From: Aureliella helgolandensis
GTDB lineage: Bacteria; Planctomycetota; Planctomycetia; Pirellulales; Pirellulaceae
Length of the DNA: 64,000 nucleotides
NCBI RefSeq assembly: GCF_007752135.1
Contig: NZ_CP036298.1
Span: forward strand, 4,650,001-4,714,000
Reading direction: 5' to 3'
A program made the position numbers and the translations under genes. How positions within the stretch are numbered: position 1 is the stretch's first letter; every line of letters starts with the position of its first letter. Below, piece after piece: positions 53,690 to 61,936 of this stretch. The notes beneath the pieces were generated by a model, which saw nothing but the letters and a program-made list of their open reading frames with translations, was not told where the DNA came from and did not search any database.

Positions 53690-56600
53690 ATGCAAATGTC
53701 CTGCCGACCCCAATCCGCATGGGGTGTGATGGTAGTCATATCGGTCTTGAGCACATCTTGTCAAAAGCACGAAGGACAGCCGCCCAACGCCCAAAAAATC
53801 ACAGTTTCCGACGACTCCGAACTGGGCAGCGACATTACAGTTGATCGTGTCGATAATCTCGGATCACCGGATATCATTACGCGACTCGCGGCCGTCGACT
53901 CACTTGCTGCACAAGGCACTAATTGCTTAACACTCGTCACGCAGTTGCTCGATGATAAAGCAACCGACGACCTCAAGCTGCAAAGTTGCTGTGAAGTTGC
54001 GGGAAAGCTCGGACCTAGCGCCTCCGAACTGACGCGCAAGTTAGAGTCTTTGCTGAATGCTAAATCGGAGAATGTTCGGTCCTCTGCGCAGTGGGCATTG
54101 CGTCAGGTCGCCACCGTTCGGGCCGCTCGTGCAAGCGACGAAGAGATCGACGCCTTAATTGGTGAGCTAGCCTATCCACCAGAAGGTACAAATGCTGTGA
54201 AGACTCTTGTGGATCTCGGCAAGCCTGCAACCCCTCACGTGTCGGATCTGCTGATTATTGGCGCGTTCGACCAGCGCGCTTATCCCCCAAGTCTTCGGGC
54301 TCTTCCTATTGTTGGCGCGACTGGTAGACAATCGAGAGAATATTCAACTGCACTGGGCTGGATGTTAAGGAACCCAAAGCTCCAGTACGGAAGCCATTCC
54401 GGCAGAGCGGAGGTTATAGAGACAATCGCTCGGCTTTCACGACACGACGAACTTCAAGATAATTTGGTTCCGTTGCTCATTGAAGCCCTTCGCTACCACG
54501 AGATCAATATGAACGTGCCAGCTGTAGAAGCGCTGGTCACAATTGGCCAACCCTCAGTGAACCCGATTGCTGAGGCGATAGAGAACGAAATGAGCAGAGA
54601 TCGCCTGAGCTTCCGACTGATCAAACCGGCCACAGAAATACTAGCTCGTATCGGGCCTGATGCGAAAAGCGCTTTGCCACAGTTGATCAGGGTGTTAGAG
54701 CATCCAACTCTGTACGACTACGCTGCAGTGGCCATTTGCGCAATCGATCCCGTCGACGGAATTACCGCTGTAGAGCCAGTTCTGCTCCGACATCTGCGCG
54801 ATGCCGAACAAGGCGCAAGCGATGCTGCACAAGTCCTGTCCCACGTTTGTCGAGGCACGCCAGCTCTCGCGTCAGCTCTCCTTAGAGCTGCGTTCGCCAA
54901 CCCAGAAGACACGCAGTCCACTCGGGCGTTAGTCCGGGCTGGCGGCGTTGTGTTAGGCGCCCTCAGGTCAGTCTCAGGCGACTCTATTCGCCACCTTCGG
55001 GCAAAACTAAGTGATGACGATCCTTGGATTCGTGGCCGAGCCGCGATTCTCCTAAGCGCCTGCGGCGAGAAAGCGCGACCAGCCGTTCCGGAACTCACGG
55101 CGATGCTACGCACTGATTGTAAAGAGGATGCAAATTGGGAGTCTCTTTGGTACGACAAGTTCTATCCGAACGGCGGCTACGCTTTTCCGCCGAAGGGTCC
55201 GAGTCCTTTCGGCTACCATCAGGACCAGGCGATGCTACGCCACATTTCACCGATTCGCGCCAAGTACGATATTCAACTGTGGACGTATAAGCCGCCGAAT
55301 CTACGTCGCTTAGTCGCAGAGTCGCTCGGTCGCCTTGGATCGTTCGCACAGCCTGAATTGATTAGTATCTTGCGTTCTACAGAAGACGAGGTCACCCGGC
55401 AATTCGTGTTGCATGCCTTTGAGAATTTCGAGAGACTCGACGACACGTTGCTTACTGTACTTCGGAAGTATCTGGACGACCCAACTCATGAACTGCAGGT
55501 AGCTAACATCCTTTCGCAAGAAAAGAACGAAGAGCTCCGACAGGACGTACTCGGCACCCTTCGCGTAGCGTTGGTAGACCCGAGAAAGGCGTTGGGCGCT
55601 GCAGTTATCATCTCCCGAGACTTTCCAGAGCACTCACACGAGGCTGTTGAACCACTACTGATAAGCTTGGCTTCTAACGAAGTCGATGCATCGGAGCATG
55701 CGGCCGCAAAGAAAGTTTTGGACCAGCTTGTTCAGGTAGGGGATGTTGAGCTGTTAGCGGTTCTATTCCGGACCCTCAGTGACTTGAGCCGGGCCTCAGC
55801 TCATGAAACTGCCGGGAGACTACTGGTTAAGGTGGGGGAAGCTTCGGTGCCGCGCCTTGTTGAAGGGGTCGTGTCTAATGAAATGGACCGGCAACTGACG
55901 TTGTGGTGTCTTGCCCAATTCGAAGTTCCAGCCGAACACTGGCCACAGCTGATCTCGACAGCCGTAGAAGTGTTGCAAAGCACAGACGAAAGTGAGAAGC
56001 GATTGGTTCGAGCGATGTTTCGGCAGAGCGGAAGGGAAGCTCGCGCTTACATTGGTGCGCTTCTACCACTTCTGACCGATGAGCGAACAGCGTTGAACGC
56101 GGCGATCTGTATAGGATATTCCGATCCAACAAATGAAGTTTCTGTGGGTGTCTTAGCAGCAATGTGGCGATCTGTTGACAAACACAAGAGATTGAGGGCT
56201 GTCGCTACGGCACAAAGCCTCAAGGGACGCGCGGCGAAAAGGGCATACGAGTCTGCCGTCGCTATTCTCCATGATCACACCGCCGAGGTGGAAATTCGCG
56301 CAAGTGCAGCACTCGTGATGGTTTCGTTGAACACCGACAGCGGAATAGCTTATGTGATGCCGCTTCTCTCGAAGCTTGAGTCGGCGGCGAGTGCTCCCCA
56401 GATTCATTCAACTATTCTGGACCACGCCGATGAGGTCCGGAAAGAAACCTGGGAAGCAGTAGTGCCCTCATTCAAGAATCTGATAGAGGCTGACGACGAA
56501 GAACTTCGTCGTTTCGCATGTACTCTCCTTCTTAGCATTGAACCGCGTATTACCGAAGCGGAAGACTCGCTTGCCAAGTGGCTTGCAGAAGACCCAGAGG

Positions 56601-57340
56601 ACTATTTCGTTGCACGCCAAGTCCGATATGCTCTCATCAAGAGCGCTGCCGACCCGAACATATGGTACGAGCGGTGGCTACAGACTGCGGAGGATGTTGA
56701 TACAGAGGCCGGCTGGGTGCTTGCGGAGGCGGGACCGGGAATCGTGCCGATGCTTTGCGAACTGTTCCAAGACATCGAGCTTTCGGACGAGCGTCGTGAT
56801 CTGTACGGTGACCTGCTGGGGCGATACCGAGGAGGAGCCACTCTAAGCGTGCCTGTATTGTGTTCGGTAGCCAAGCGTACGGACGACCCACTTCGTTGGC
56901 GAGCCATCCATTCACTCGGTCGCCTTGGACCATCCGCGAAAGGCGCGACCGACTTACTGATTACACTACTCTCAGAGAAAGGAGACCGCCTGCAGAAGCA
57001 ACTCGCTGCAGCTGCTTTAGGTCGGATTGGAGAGGGTGCAGTGAAGGCAATTCCAAGTTTGGCCGCCACCGTTCGGGCTGACGATTTAGATCTCCAGTGG
57101 CGAGCCATTCACAGTCTCGGCCAGATTGGCTCAGCGAGTGAAACTGCTCTGACTCAACTCATACATTGCCTGAATGACCCGAACCTTCGCTATTGGTATC
57201 TGGCGGCGATCGCGAAGATCGAAACACGTGACGCAAGTCTCGACGAGGCGGTCAAATTACATTTGTCGGATTCGGATCCTGCGATCCGTCGACTCGCACG
57301 GCAAATACTCACCAAAGAAACTGCGAACGGCCTTCAGTGA
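53690..57340 (+). CDS. 1,216-residue HEAT-repeat protein with lipoprotein-like signal
   Basis: ATG at 53690 with AACAGGAG eight bases upstream. The N-terminus (GVMVVISVLSTSCQKHEGQ) looks like a lipoprotein signal with a Cys, although the lipobox (STSC) is not ideal. The rest is a long solenoid of HEAT-like repeats, for example SPDIITRLAAVDSLAAQG, VNPIAEAIENEM, AKSALPQLIRVLEHPTLYDYAAVAICAID, ARPAVPELTAMLR, LRWRAIHSLGRLGPSAKGATDLLITLL and LQWRAIHSLGQIGSASETALTQLIHCL. Such solenoids serve as protein-binding scaffolds. It is the third gene of the SEFIR/hydrolase unit. No enzyme domain was seen. Confidence 0.82.
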   Translation: MQMSCRPQSAWGVMVVISVLSTSCQKHEGQPPNAQKITVSDDSELGSDITVDRVDNLGSPDIITRLAAVDSLAAQGTNCLTLVTQLLDDKATDDLKLQSCCEVAGKLGPSASELTRKLESLLNAKSENVRSSAQWALRQVATVRAARASDEEIDALIGELAYPPEGTNAVKTLVDLGKPATPHVSDLLIIGAFDQRAYPPSLRALPIVGATGRQSREYSTALGWMLRNPKLQYGSHSGRAEVIETIARLSRHDELQDNLVPLLIEALRYHEINMNVPAVEALVTIGQPSVNPIAEAIENEMSRDRLSFRLIKPATEILARIGPDAKSALPQLIRVLEHPTLYDYAAVAICAIDPVDGITAVEPVLLRHLRDAEQGASDAAQVLSHVCRGTPALASALLRAAFANPEDTQSTRALVRAGGVVLGALRSVSGDSIRHLRAKLSDDDPWIRGRAAILLSACGEKARPAVPELTAMLRTDCKEDANWESLWYDKFYPNGGYAFPPKGPSPFGYHQDQAMLRHISPIRAKYDIQLWTYKPPNLRRLVAESLGRLGSFAQPELISILRSTEDEVTRQFVLHAFENFERLDDTLLTVLRKYLDDPTHELQVANILSQEKNEELRQDVLGTLRVALVDPRKALGAAVIISRDFPEHSHEAVEPLLISLASNEVDASEHAAAKKVLDQLVQVGDVELLAVLFRTLSDLSRASAHETAGRLLVKVGEASVPRLVEGVVSNEMDRQLTLWCLAQFEVPAEHWPQLISTAVEVLQSTDESEKRLVRAMFRQSGREARAYIGALLPLLTDERTALNAAICIGYSDPTNEVSVGVLAAMWRSVDKHKRLRAVATAQSLKGRAAKRAYESAVAILHDHTAEVEIRASAALVMVSLNTDSGIAYVMPLLSKLESAASAPQIHSTILDHADEVRKETWEAVVPSFKNLIEADDEELRRFACTLLLSIEPRITEAEDSLAKWLAEDPEDYFVARQVRYALIKSAADPNIWYERWLQTAEDVDTEAGWVLAEAGPGIVPMLCELFQDIELSDERRDLYGDLLGRYRGGATLSVPVLCSVAKRTDDPLRWRAIHSLGRLGPSAKGATDLLITLLSEKGDRLQKQLAAAALGRIGEGAVKAIPSLAATVRADDLDLQWRAIHSLGQIGSASETALTQLIHCLNDPNLRYWYLAAIAKIETRDASLDEAVKLHLSDSDPAIRRLARQILTKETANGLQ

Positions 57341-58110
57341 TGCAACCACCAGACAACCCATTATCCCCCTCTTTAACATTCGTAGATTACCCACTACGGC
57401 GCAATCGCCCTGCAGTGTAGACACGCTCGCTACCGTCTGAGATCTGAATCTGTATACGTAGATACCAGTGATCCTGCCTGAAGCAAAAGAAAGCGGTCCT
57501 CTGGAAATAACCGTCCGCGAACATTTGCGGTACCGATCCGCGACGCCGTGTGTAAACGGCGGGACCAAGTTCGGCGGCTTGGCTTTTCGCGCAATTGCGA
57601 GCGGTGAAACCGAGAGCTGAATTTGCGCAATCAAATCGACTGTCCTTGCGCAGCAAAGCGATGCCTGACCCGCCTCGTCAACTCCCTGAAAACACACCGA
57701 TGCGAATCGCGTCCCGCTTGAACTTGCTGAAGATGCATCGATTGCTGAAGATGCATCGACTTCTAGCTCGAGGAAACTGTTGTGAAAGGCAGAAGTGCTT
57801 TCCACCGACCGCAGCTAAATCAGACAATTTTGCGGTCAAACTGACATCACCTAGCTTTCAGCGCAGGTCTCCGTTACTGCTCAATGACGAACCGTCATGG
57901 TGCACAATGACGCAAGGTGCTGAGATGACCGAGGTGACGGCGACCGCTGCGGTTTGCCGATTCTGGTAATGCTATCAGCAACAGTCTCGCAATAAGTTGG
58001 CCGTTGCACCTGGGATTAATGATAGAATCCTACGAGGGTGCAAATCATGGAATATGATTGGAAGCACAGGTTACTAAAGTTTAACGCTTGCGAGATTGAA
58101 GGCGCGACAG
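57341..58110. repeat. 770-base gap with an 18-bp tandem duplication at 57724-57759
   Basis: A perfect 18-base direct repeat (TTGCTGAAGATGCATCGA) occurs at 57724-57741 and 57742-57759. Frames on both strands over 100 codons lack motifs. The gap separates the two helical-repeat genes, so the second probably has its own promoter. Confidence 0.5.
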
Positions 58111-60018
58111 ATGTTCATGGCTATTGTTCTGACCGCCGTAATTGTATCTCCGCAGACATCCGGTGAATCGACGATCGACGAACTAATCAGAGCCATTACG
58201 CCTGCGGATCCCGAAGAAGTCGACTCTGGCACCGCTAATCTTGTCACGCAGAGTCGCATCAGCGCATCAAGGCAAAATGCAATCTTTAGATTGGCGTCTA
58301 TGGGCGACAAATCCTCTCCAGCCATTCCAGTTCTCACCCGCCTCGTTGCGGATCCTCTCGAACCGAAACCCTATAGATTGGCCGAGATCGAAGTCCTGCG
58401 TATTCTTGGGCAATTGGCAAGTCTAAGTTTGGATATTCTGCGGCAACTGGGAAACTCGGATGACACTTTAATCAAGGTTGCTGCACAAAGAGCCGCACTA
58501 TTCGTTGACCCCAAGACACAAAATTACCACTCGAAGCAGGCCTTAGATGATGTCTACCGTTCACTGCTACAACTCTCGAAATTTGAAGACGCCACATTGC
58601 TGCGTCATGTCTACGAGTATTGGCAGGAAGGGGACGACAACGTGCGGGGTGTAGCGACACTCGAAGAAGACGACCAAGATCAAAGTAACCCTAACTTTCA
58701 AGTAATTGCGCGAATAGTGTTCGAGAATGAAAACGCAGGTTTGCTAATTGCTGAACTATTTTCAACGCATTGCGGTGTTAAGCTCGGCCAACGTTTGATG
58801 AATCACCCAGTCATAAAAAACTCGGATGATTTTAGACAAATGATCCTAAAACAGGCCTTCGAGAAGAACGCGCCGACAGACGCTGCGAAGATGCCAGCGA
58901 GCGCTGTGATAGGGCTACTGGATTCGAGGGGTCCCTTTTTCGACGGAGAAAGGTCGTCAACCAACCGTCGCATGCTGGGTCTTAGAATGCTTGCAATCAC
59001 TCAAAGCCGGTCGACATATGAGGATTTTCTAAAGGTTGATTCTTTAGATCCTGAGGTCTGGCAGGGCGTATTCGATGCATATGTAACTTACATGAGGTTC
59101 GCCGAGACTGATCCTATGGCAATTGCTTTCGCGGTGTACTTGCGAGAGATTGACAGATGGCCTGATGCGAATGCCAAGGTCGCTTTCCATTGGCTACTAA
59201 AACGGGGAGCTGCTGAGGGAACAAGTCCGGAACTGAGAGCTGAAACACTTAAGACTGTCCTTCATATAGCCAGCAGCACAGGCAGTGGAATTGAGTTGTT
59301 CCTTGCCCCAGATAGCCTCCATGGGGTTCGAAGCCTTCTCTCGCGTTACGAGAGGACTGAAGATGATTTTCAGAAACTTCCGTTGCTGTCGGGGCAACCT
59401 AACCATGTCACCAAGGACATTGCTCTCGATTTTCTACTCCGAACTGCTCCCAACTGTAATTTGCTGATTCAGGGAAGTGTGGACCGAGCTTTGCAATATC
59501 CGCCGTCCGACAACACGCTACTAGATGCAAACCTGAGTCCAGAGGTGTGGCGGCGCATTCGAAATTCTTCAAACTTGCAGGGCCCCATCAGATTATTGAC
59601 TTGGACAGTCGACGATTGGATAGATGAAGGTAGCAGAATGCGTTTTTCCGTATTGCCAGATTCTAGAGGTAATCGACTAATTGTTAAGTTTCATGCTTTT
59701 GACTTCATCGCAGCACTGGAGTGGAATGCTGAAGAATCCGTACTATATCTGGTCCCAATTCATGCCCTCGGTTTATTGAAACTAGTATTTCCCGAAAACA
59801 CCCCAATTCCATTTGAGGTCAGAGGCGATGCCTCGTGGAAATTTAACTTGCTAGAAAACCGTAGATTGGGTGTTCAATTGAAACGCATCGATGCAGATCA
59901 CATCACTGTTACGTTTGAGAGCGGGATCGAATGGTCTCTAGTTGGATCAGCAGCCACAACGTCGCGTGACGCCGAGCATTCTGTCCGGACAGACGATAGA
60001 ACAGAGCGAGCCAAATAG
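58111..60018 (+). CDS. Exported helical-repeat protein, unknown function
   Basis: 635 residues from the ATG at 58111 (GAAGG upstream); a TTG at 58096 is also in frame. A signal peptide (MFMAIVLTAVIVSPQTSGES) is followed by HEAT-like helices (ISASRQNAIFRLASMGDKSSPAIPVLTRLVADP, AEIEVLRILGQLASLSLDILRQLG), a long helical middle part, and a beta-rich C-terminus (MRFSVLPDSRGNRLIVKFHAFDFIAALEW, DHITVTFESGIEWSLV). No known family was recognised. Its organisation (signal plus HEAT) resembles its upstream neighbour, which suggests a shared role at the cell envelope. Confidence 0.7.
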   Translation: MFMAIVLTAVIVSPQTSGESTIDELIRAITPADPEEVDSGTANLVTQSRISASRQNAIFRLASMGDKSSPAIPVLTRLVADPLEPKPYRLAEIEVLRILGQLASLSLDILRQLGNSDDTLIKVAAQRAALFVDPKTQNYHSKQALDDVYRSLLQLSKFEDATLLRHVYEYWQEGDDNVRGVATLEEDDQDQSNPNFQVIARIVFENENAGLLIAELFSTHCGVKLGQRLMNHPVIKNSDDFRQMILKQAFEKNAPTDAAKMPASAVIGLLDSRGPFFDGERSSTNRRMLGLRMLAITQSRSTYEDFLKVDSLDPEVWQGVFDAYVTYMRFAETDPMAIAFAVYLREIDRWPDANAKVAFHWLLKRGAAEGTSPELRAETLKTVLHIASSTGSGIELFLAPDSLHGVRSLLSRYERTEDDFQKLPLLSGQPNHVTKDIALDFLLRTAPNCNLLIQGSVDRALQYPPSDNTLLDANLSPEVWRRIRNSSNLQGPIRLLTWTVDDWIDEGSRMRFSVLPDSRGNRLIVKFHAFDFIAALEWNAEESVLYLVPIHALGLLKLVFPENTPIPFEVRGDASWKFNLLENRRLGVQLKRIDADHITVTFESGIEWSLVGSAATTSRDAEHSVRTDDRTERAK

Positions 60019-60211
60019 TTTACTGCCCACCGAACTGGACGCGGTCGTACACAATTGTTCTTCGACCGCCGCTAAATGCAGCAGTGCCTGTCGCAGACTG
60101 CAACATTCGCCTCGCTCCTTTTTGAACAATTTCATCGAGTGGACTTCGATGGTCAAATTGCCTCTGAACGGAAATTACCCCGGGGAACAACTCCAATGCC
60201 CACTGGCACAT
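60019..60211 (-). pseudogene. Probable N-terminal scrap of an IS256-type transposase
   Basis: On the minus strand FDHRSPLDEIVQKGARRMLQSATGTAAF resembles the N-terminal segment of mutator-type transposases (the LDEL.R.GAR.ML.AAL.AEV region). The frame then runs to a stop at 60020 without the DDE core. It is short and decayed, so this is a tentative assignment. Confidence 0.35.
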
Positions 60212-60317
60212 CAGGCCGTCCTGTTTTAGTCTGGGACGTGGCGTATTGCAGCGGTCTCAGTTCGTGCCCCATGTCGAACCGTCAGTGCCCATCCTTGGGC
60301 ACATAGCACTTCGCTGC

Positions 60318-61367
60318 TCAAGAATCCGCTTCCTCGAATTTTCTTCTGCAACATGGGCATTGTCCTTCGAACCCCCGAGCGAGCGTCTTGAACGATGACG
60401 GCTGCGGCAGGCCCAATATCGCCCGGAATGCCAGTGGAGCTCGATGTGCATAATGGCGGTAGGTAATTCCACCTGCCGAGTGCCCTAGGATCTCGACCGA
60501 TGATTCGGGCACATGCTCGTCATAGTAGGTCGCGCATGTTTTTCTGAGGTCTTTCAAAACCCAGAGACGCTCGTCGCCGGATTCAATATCGCGTTTTGGA
60601 GATATGCCGGCCAACTTACAGAGTTGGCGGAATCGAATATTCGGACGAGTACCGCCACCGAGAAAGACTGGGGCATCGGGATCTGGCTCGTCGGGGCAAA
60701 GGCTCTTCAAGTGGAGCCGAACTGTGCGATTCATCGGACGCCAGAAGGCCTTTCCTGTTTTCACGCGCCGATAATAGAGCCATCCCCAAGGTGATGACTC
60801 TTTGAGCTCCCGGTCAGGCGACTGCCGTCCCCATGAAATATGGCGCCAGCGGATCGGCTCATGGAACGGCAATGTCTTCCAGACCGTTCCTGTATCAACT
60901 CCGTAATTGAAGAAGACAACCAAAGCTGCTCGCCAATATCTCCCCACAGGCCAAGCTTCGTTCCAACCTCGAGGGCTCCTCATCTGATGTGTTGCAAAGT
61001 AGAGAGCATTGATCTCGGATTTCGTTAAATAGTGTTTGCCAGCGACGTCTCGTTGTGGCTTGTGTCTGGGAAATCGCGGTAGAACGTCTAAAATGTCGTT
61101 TTCCCATGCCCAAGATAGAGCTGCTCGCAAATGCGAGCGGACCTTATTCGTAGTGCGTCCCGGATTGGTTCCCGCACGCGATGCAGCGTCTTCGTGAACC
61201 CAATCAAGAAACTCTCGGATCTCTTTCCTGCCAAGACGTTCAAGCGGCACCACTCCGCTCCACCGTGACCACTTGCGGAGGGTCGTGCTGTATTCCTCGC
61301 GGGTTCGCTGTGCCGGGCTACCCGTGCGAAGGTACTTCGTTACTACAGATTCAAGTGTCGTCGGCAT
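60318..61367 (-). CDS. Planctomycete-type tyrosine recombinase (integrase)
   Basis: 349 residues from an ATG at 61367. The core-binding domain (VVTKYLRTGSPAQRTREEYSTTLRKWSRW, NKVRSHLRAALSWAWENDILD) and C-terminal catalytic domain are present: the beta-hairpin Lys in YYRRVKTGKAFWRP, box II as LKDLRKTCATYYDEH, and LGHSAGGITYRHYAH with His and the nucleophile Tyr. The first box, usually TGxRxGE, reads VDTGTVWKTLPF without the Arg. A CPCC motif near the C-terminus (GQCPCCRRKFEE) may bind zinc. It is divergent from the primase-RT gene and is likely the integrase of the element carrying it. Confidence 0.88.
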   Translation of the reverse strand: MPTTLESVVTKYLRTGSPAQRTREEYSTTLRKWSRWSGVVPLERLGRKEIREFLDWVHEDAASRAGTNPGRTTNKVRSHLRAALSWAWENDILDVLPRFPRHKPQRDVAGKHYLTKSEINALYFATHQMRSPRGWNEAWPVGRYWRAALVVFFNYGVDTGTVWKTLPFHEPIRWRHISWGRQSPDRELKESSPWGWLYYRRVKTGKAFWRPMNRTVRLHLKSLCPDEPDPDAPVFLGGGTRPNIRFRQLCKLAGISPKRDIESGDERLWVLKDLRKTCATYYDEHVPESSVEILGHSAGGITYRHYAHRAPLAFRAILGLPQPSSFKTLARGFEGQCPCCRRKFEEADS

Positions 61368-61936
61368 CGTTGGTCTCCAACACCGCCGGCGATCGCTTTA
61401 TTGTCCAATCCGTTCTGACCGGCAGCGCGGTTGTGCGTCCTGCCAGTTGAGTGAAATTGCGGCCACTTGTCAGCTCGGTTGCTTATAGGCCAACACTCAT
61501 AATAGTTCGCGCGCCAGGCCAATGCTTATCTCTTCGTCGCTCAGGACGTCCTCGGACACCCCCACATCTGCGTTTCGGTGCATTGATGGCTGCAGTCGAA
61601 TTGACCGCCCAACTACTCGGAGTTCGGTGGTGCCGGAGGATTGAGCCAAACTCACCCCAGTTTGTTCAACCTCCACAACTTTCCTTTGAAGCCAAACCGC
61701 CAGGGTCTGGGGCTAGCGTTAGCTAGAGGCTCCCCAAAGAGGCACCGGCGCAGGCTGGCGGCGGGCCAAAACGCGCTTGGGGCTGGAACAAATCCGATCC
61801 GAAACAGCTTTCATAGGAGCCTACTGATTAAACCCCCTCCGTTACCAAGGTCGCCTAAGGCCCCAGTGTGAGCTAGAATCTTACTAATCTCAGAAAATGA
61901 AACCGATGAAAAATGTCATAGGCGTGGGCAACGGGC
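61368..61936. other. 570-base divergent region with hairpins
   Basis: The region separates the integrase and primase-RT starts. A nested hairpin at about 61708-61736 has GGGG...CCCC outside CTAGC-GTTA-GCTAG (61713-61717/61722-61726). TAGAAT near 61875 could be a -10 box for the rightward gene. An RNA gene linked to the reverse transcriptase could lie here, but the sequence alone does not show one. Confidence 0.35.

Noticed and set aside
57257-57969. Frames of 182 (minus) and 124 (plus) codons between the helical-repeat genes
   Set aside because: One overlaps the end of the HEAT gene, neither shows motifs; the LLKMHR repeat in the plus frame comes from an 18-bp tandem duplication.
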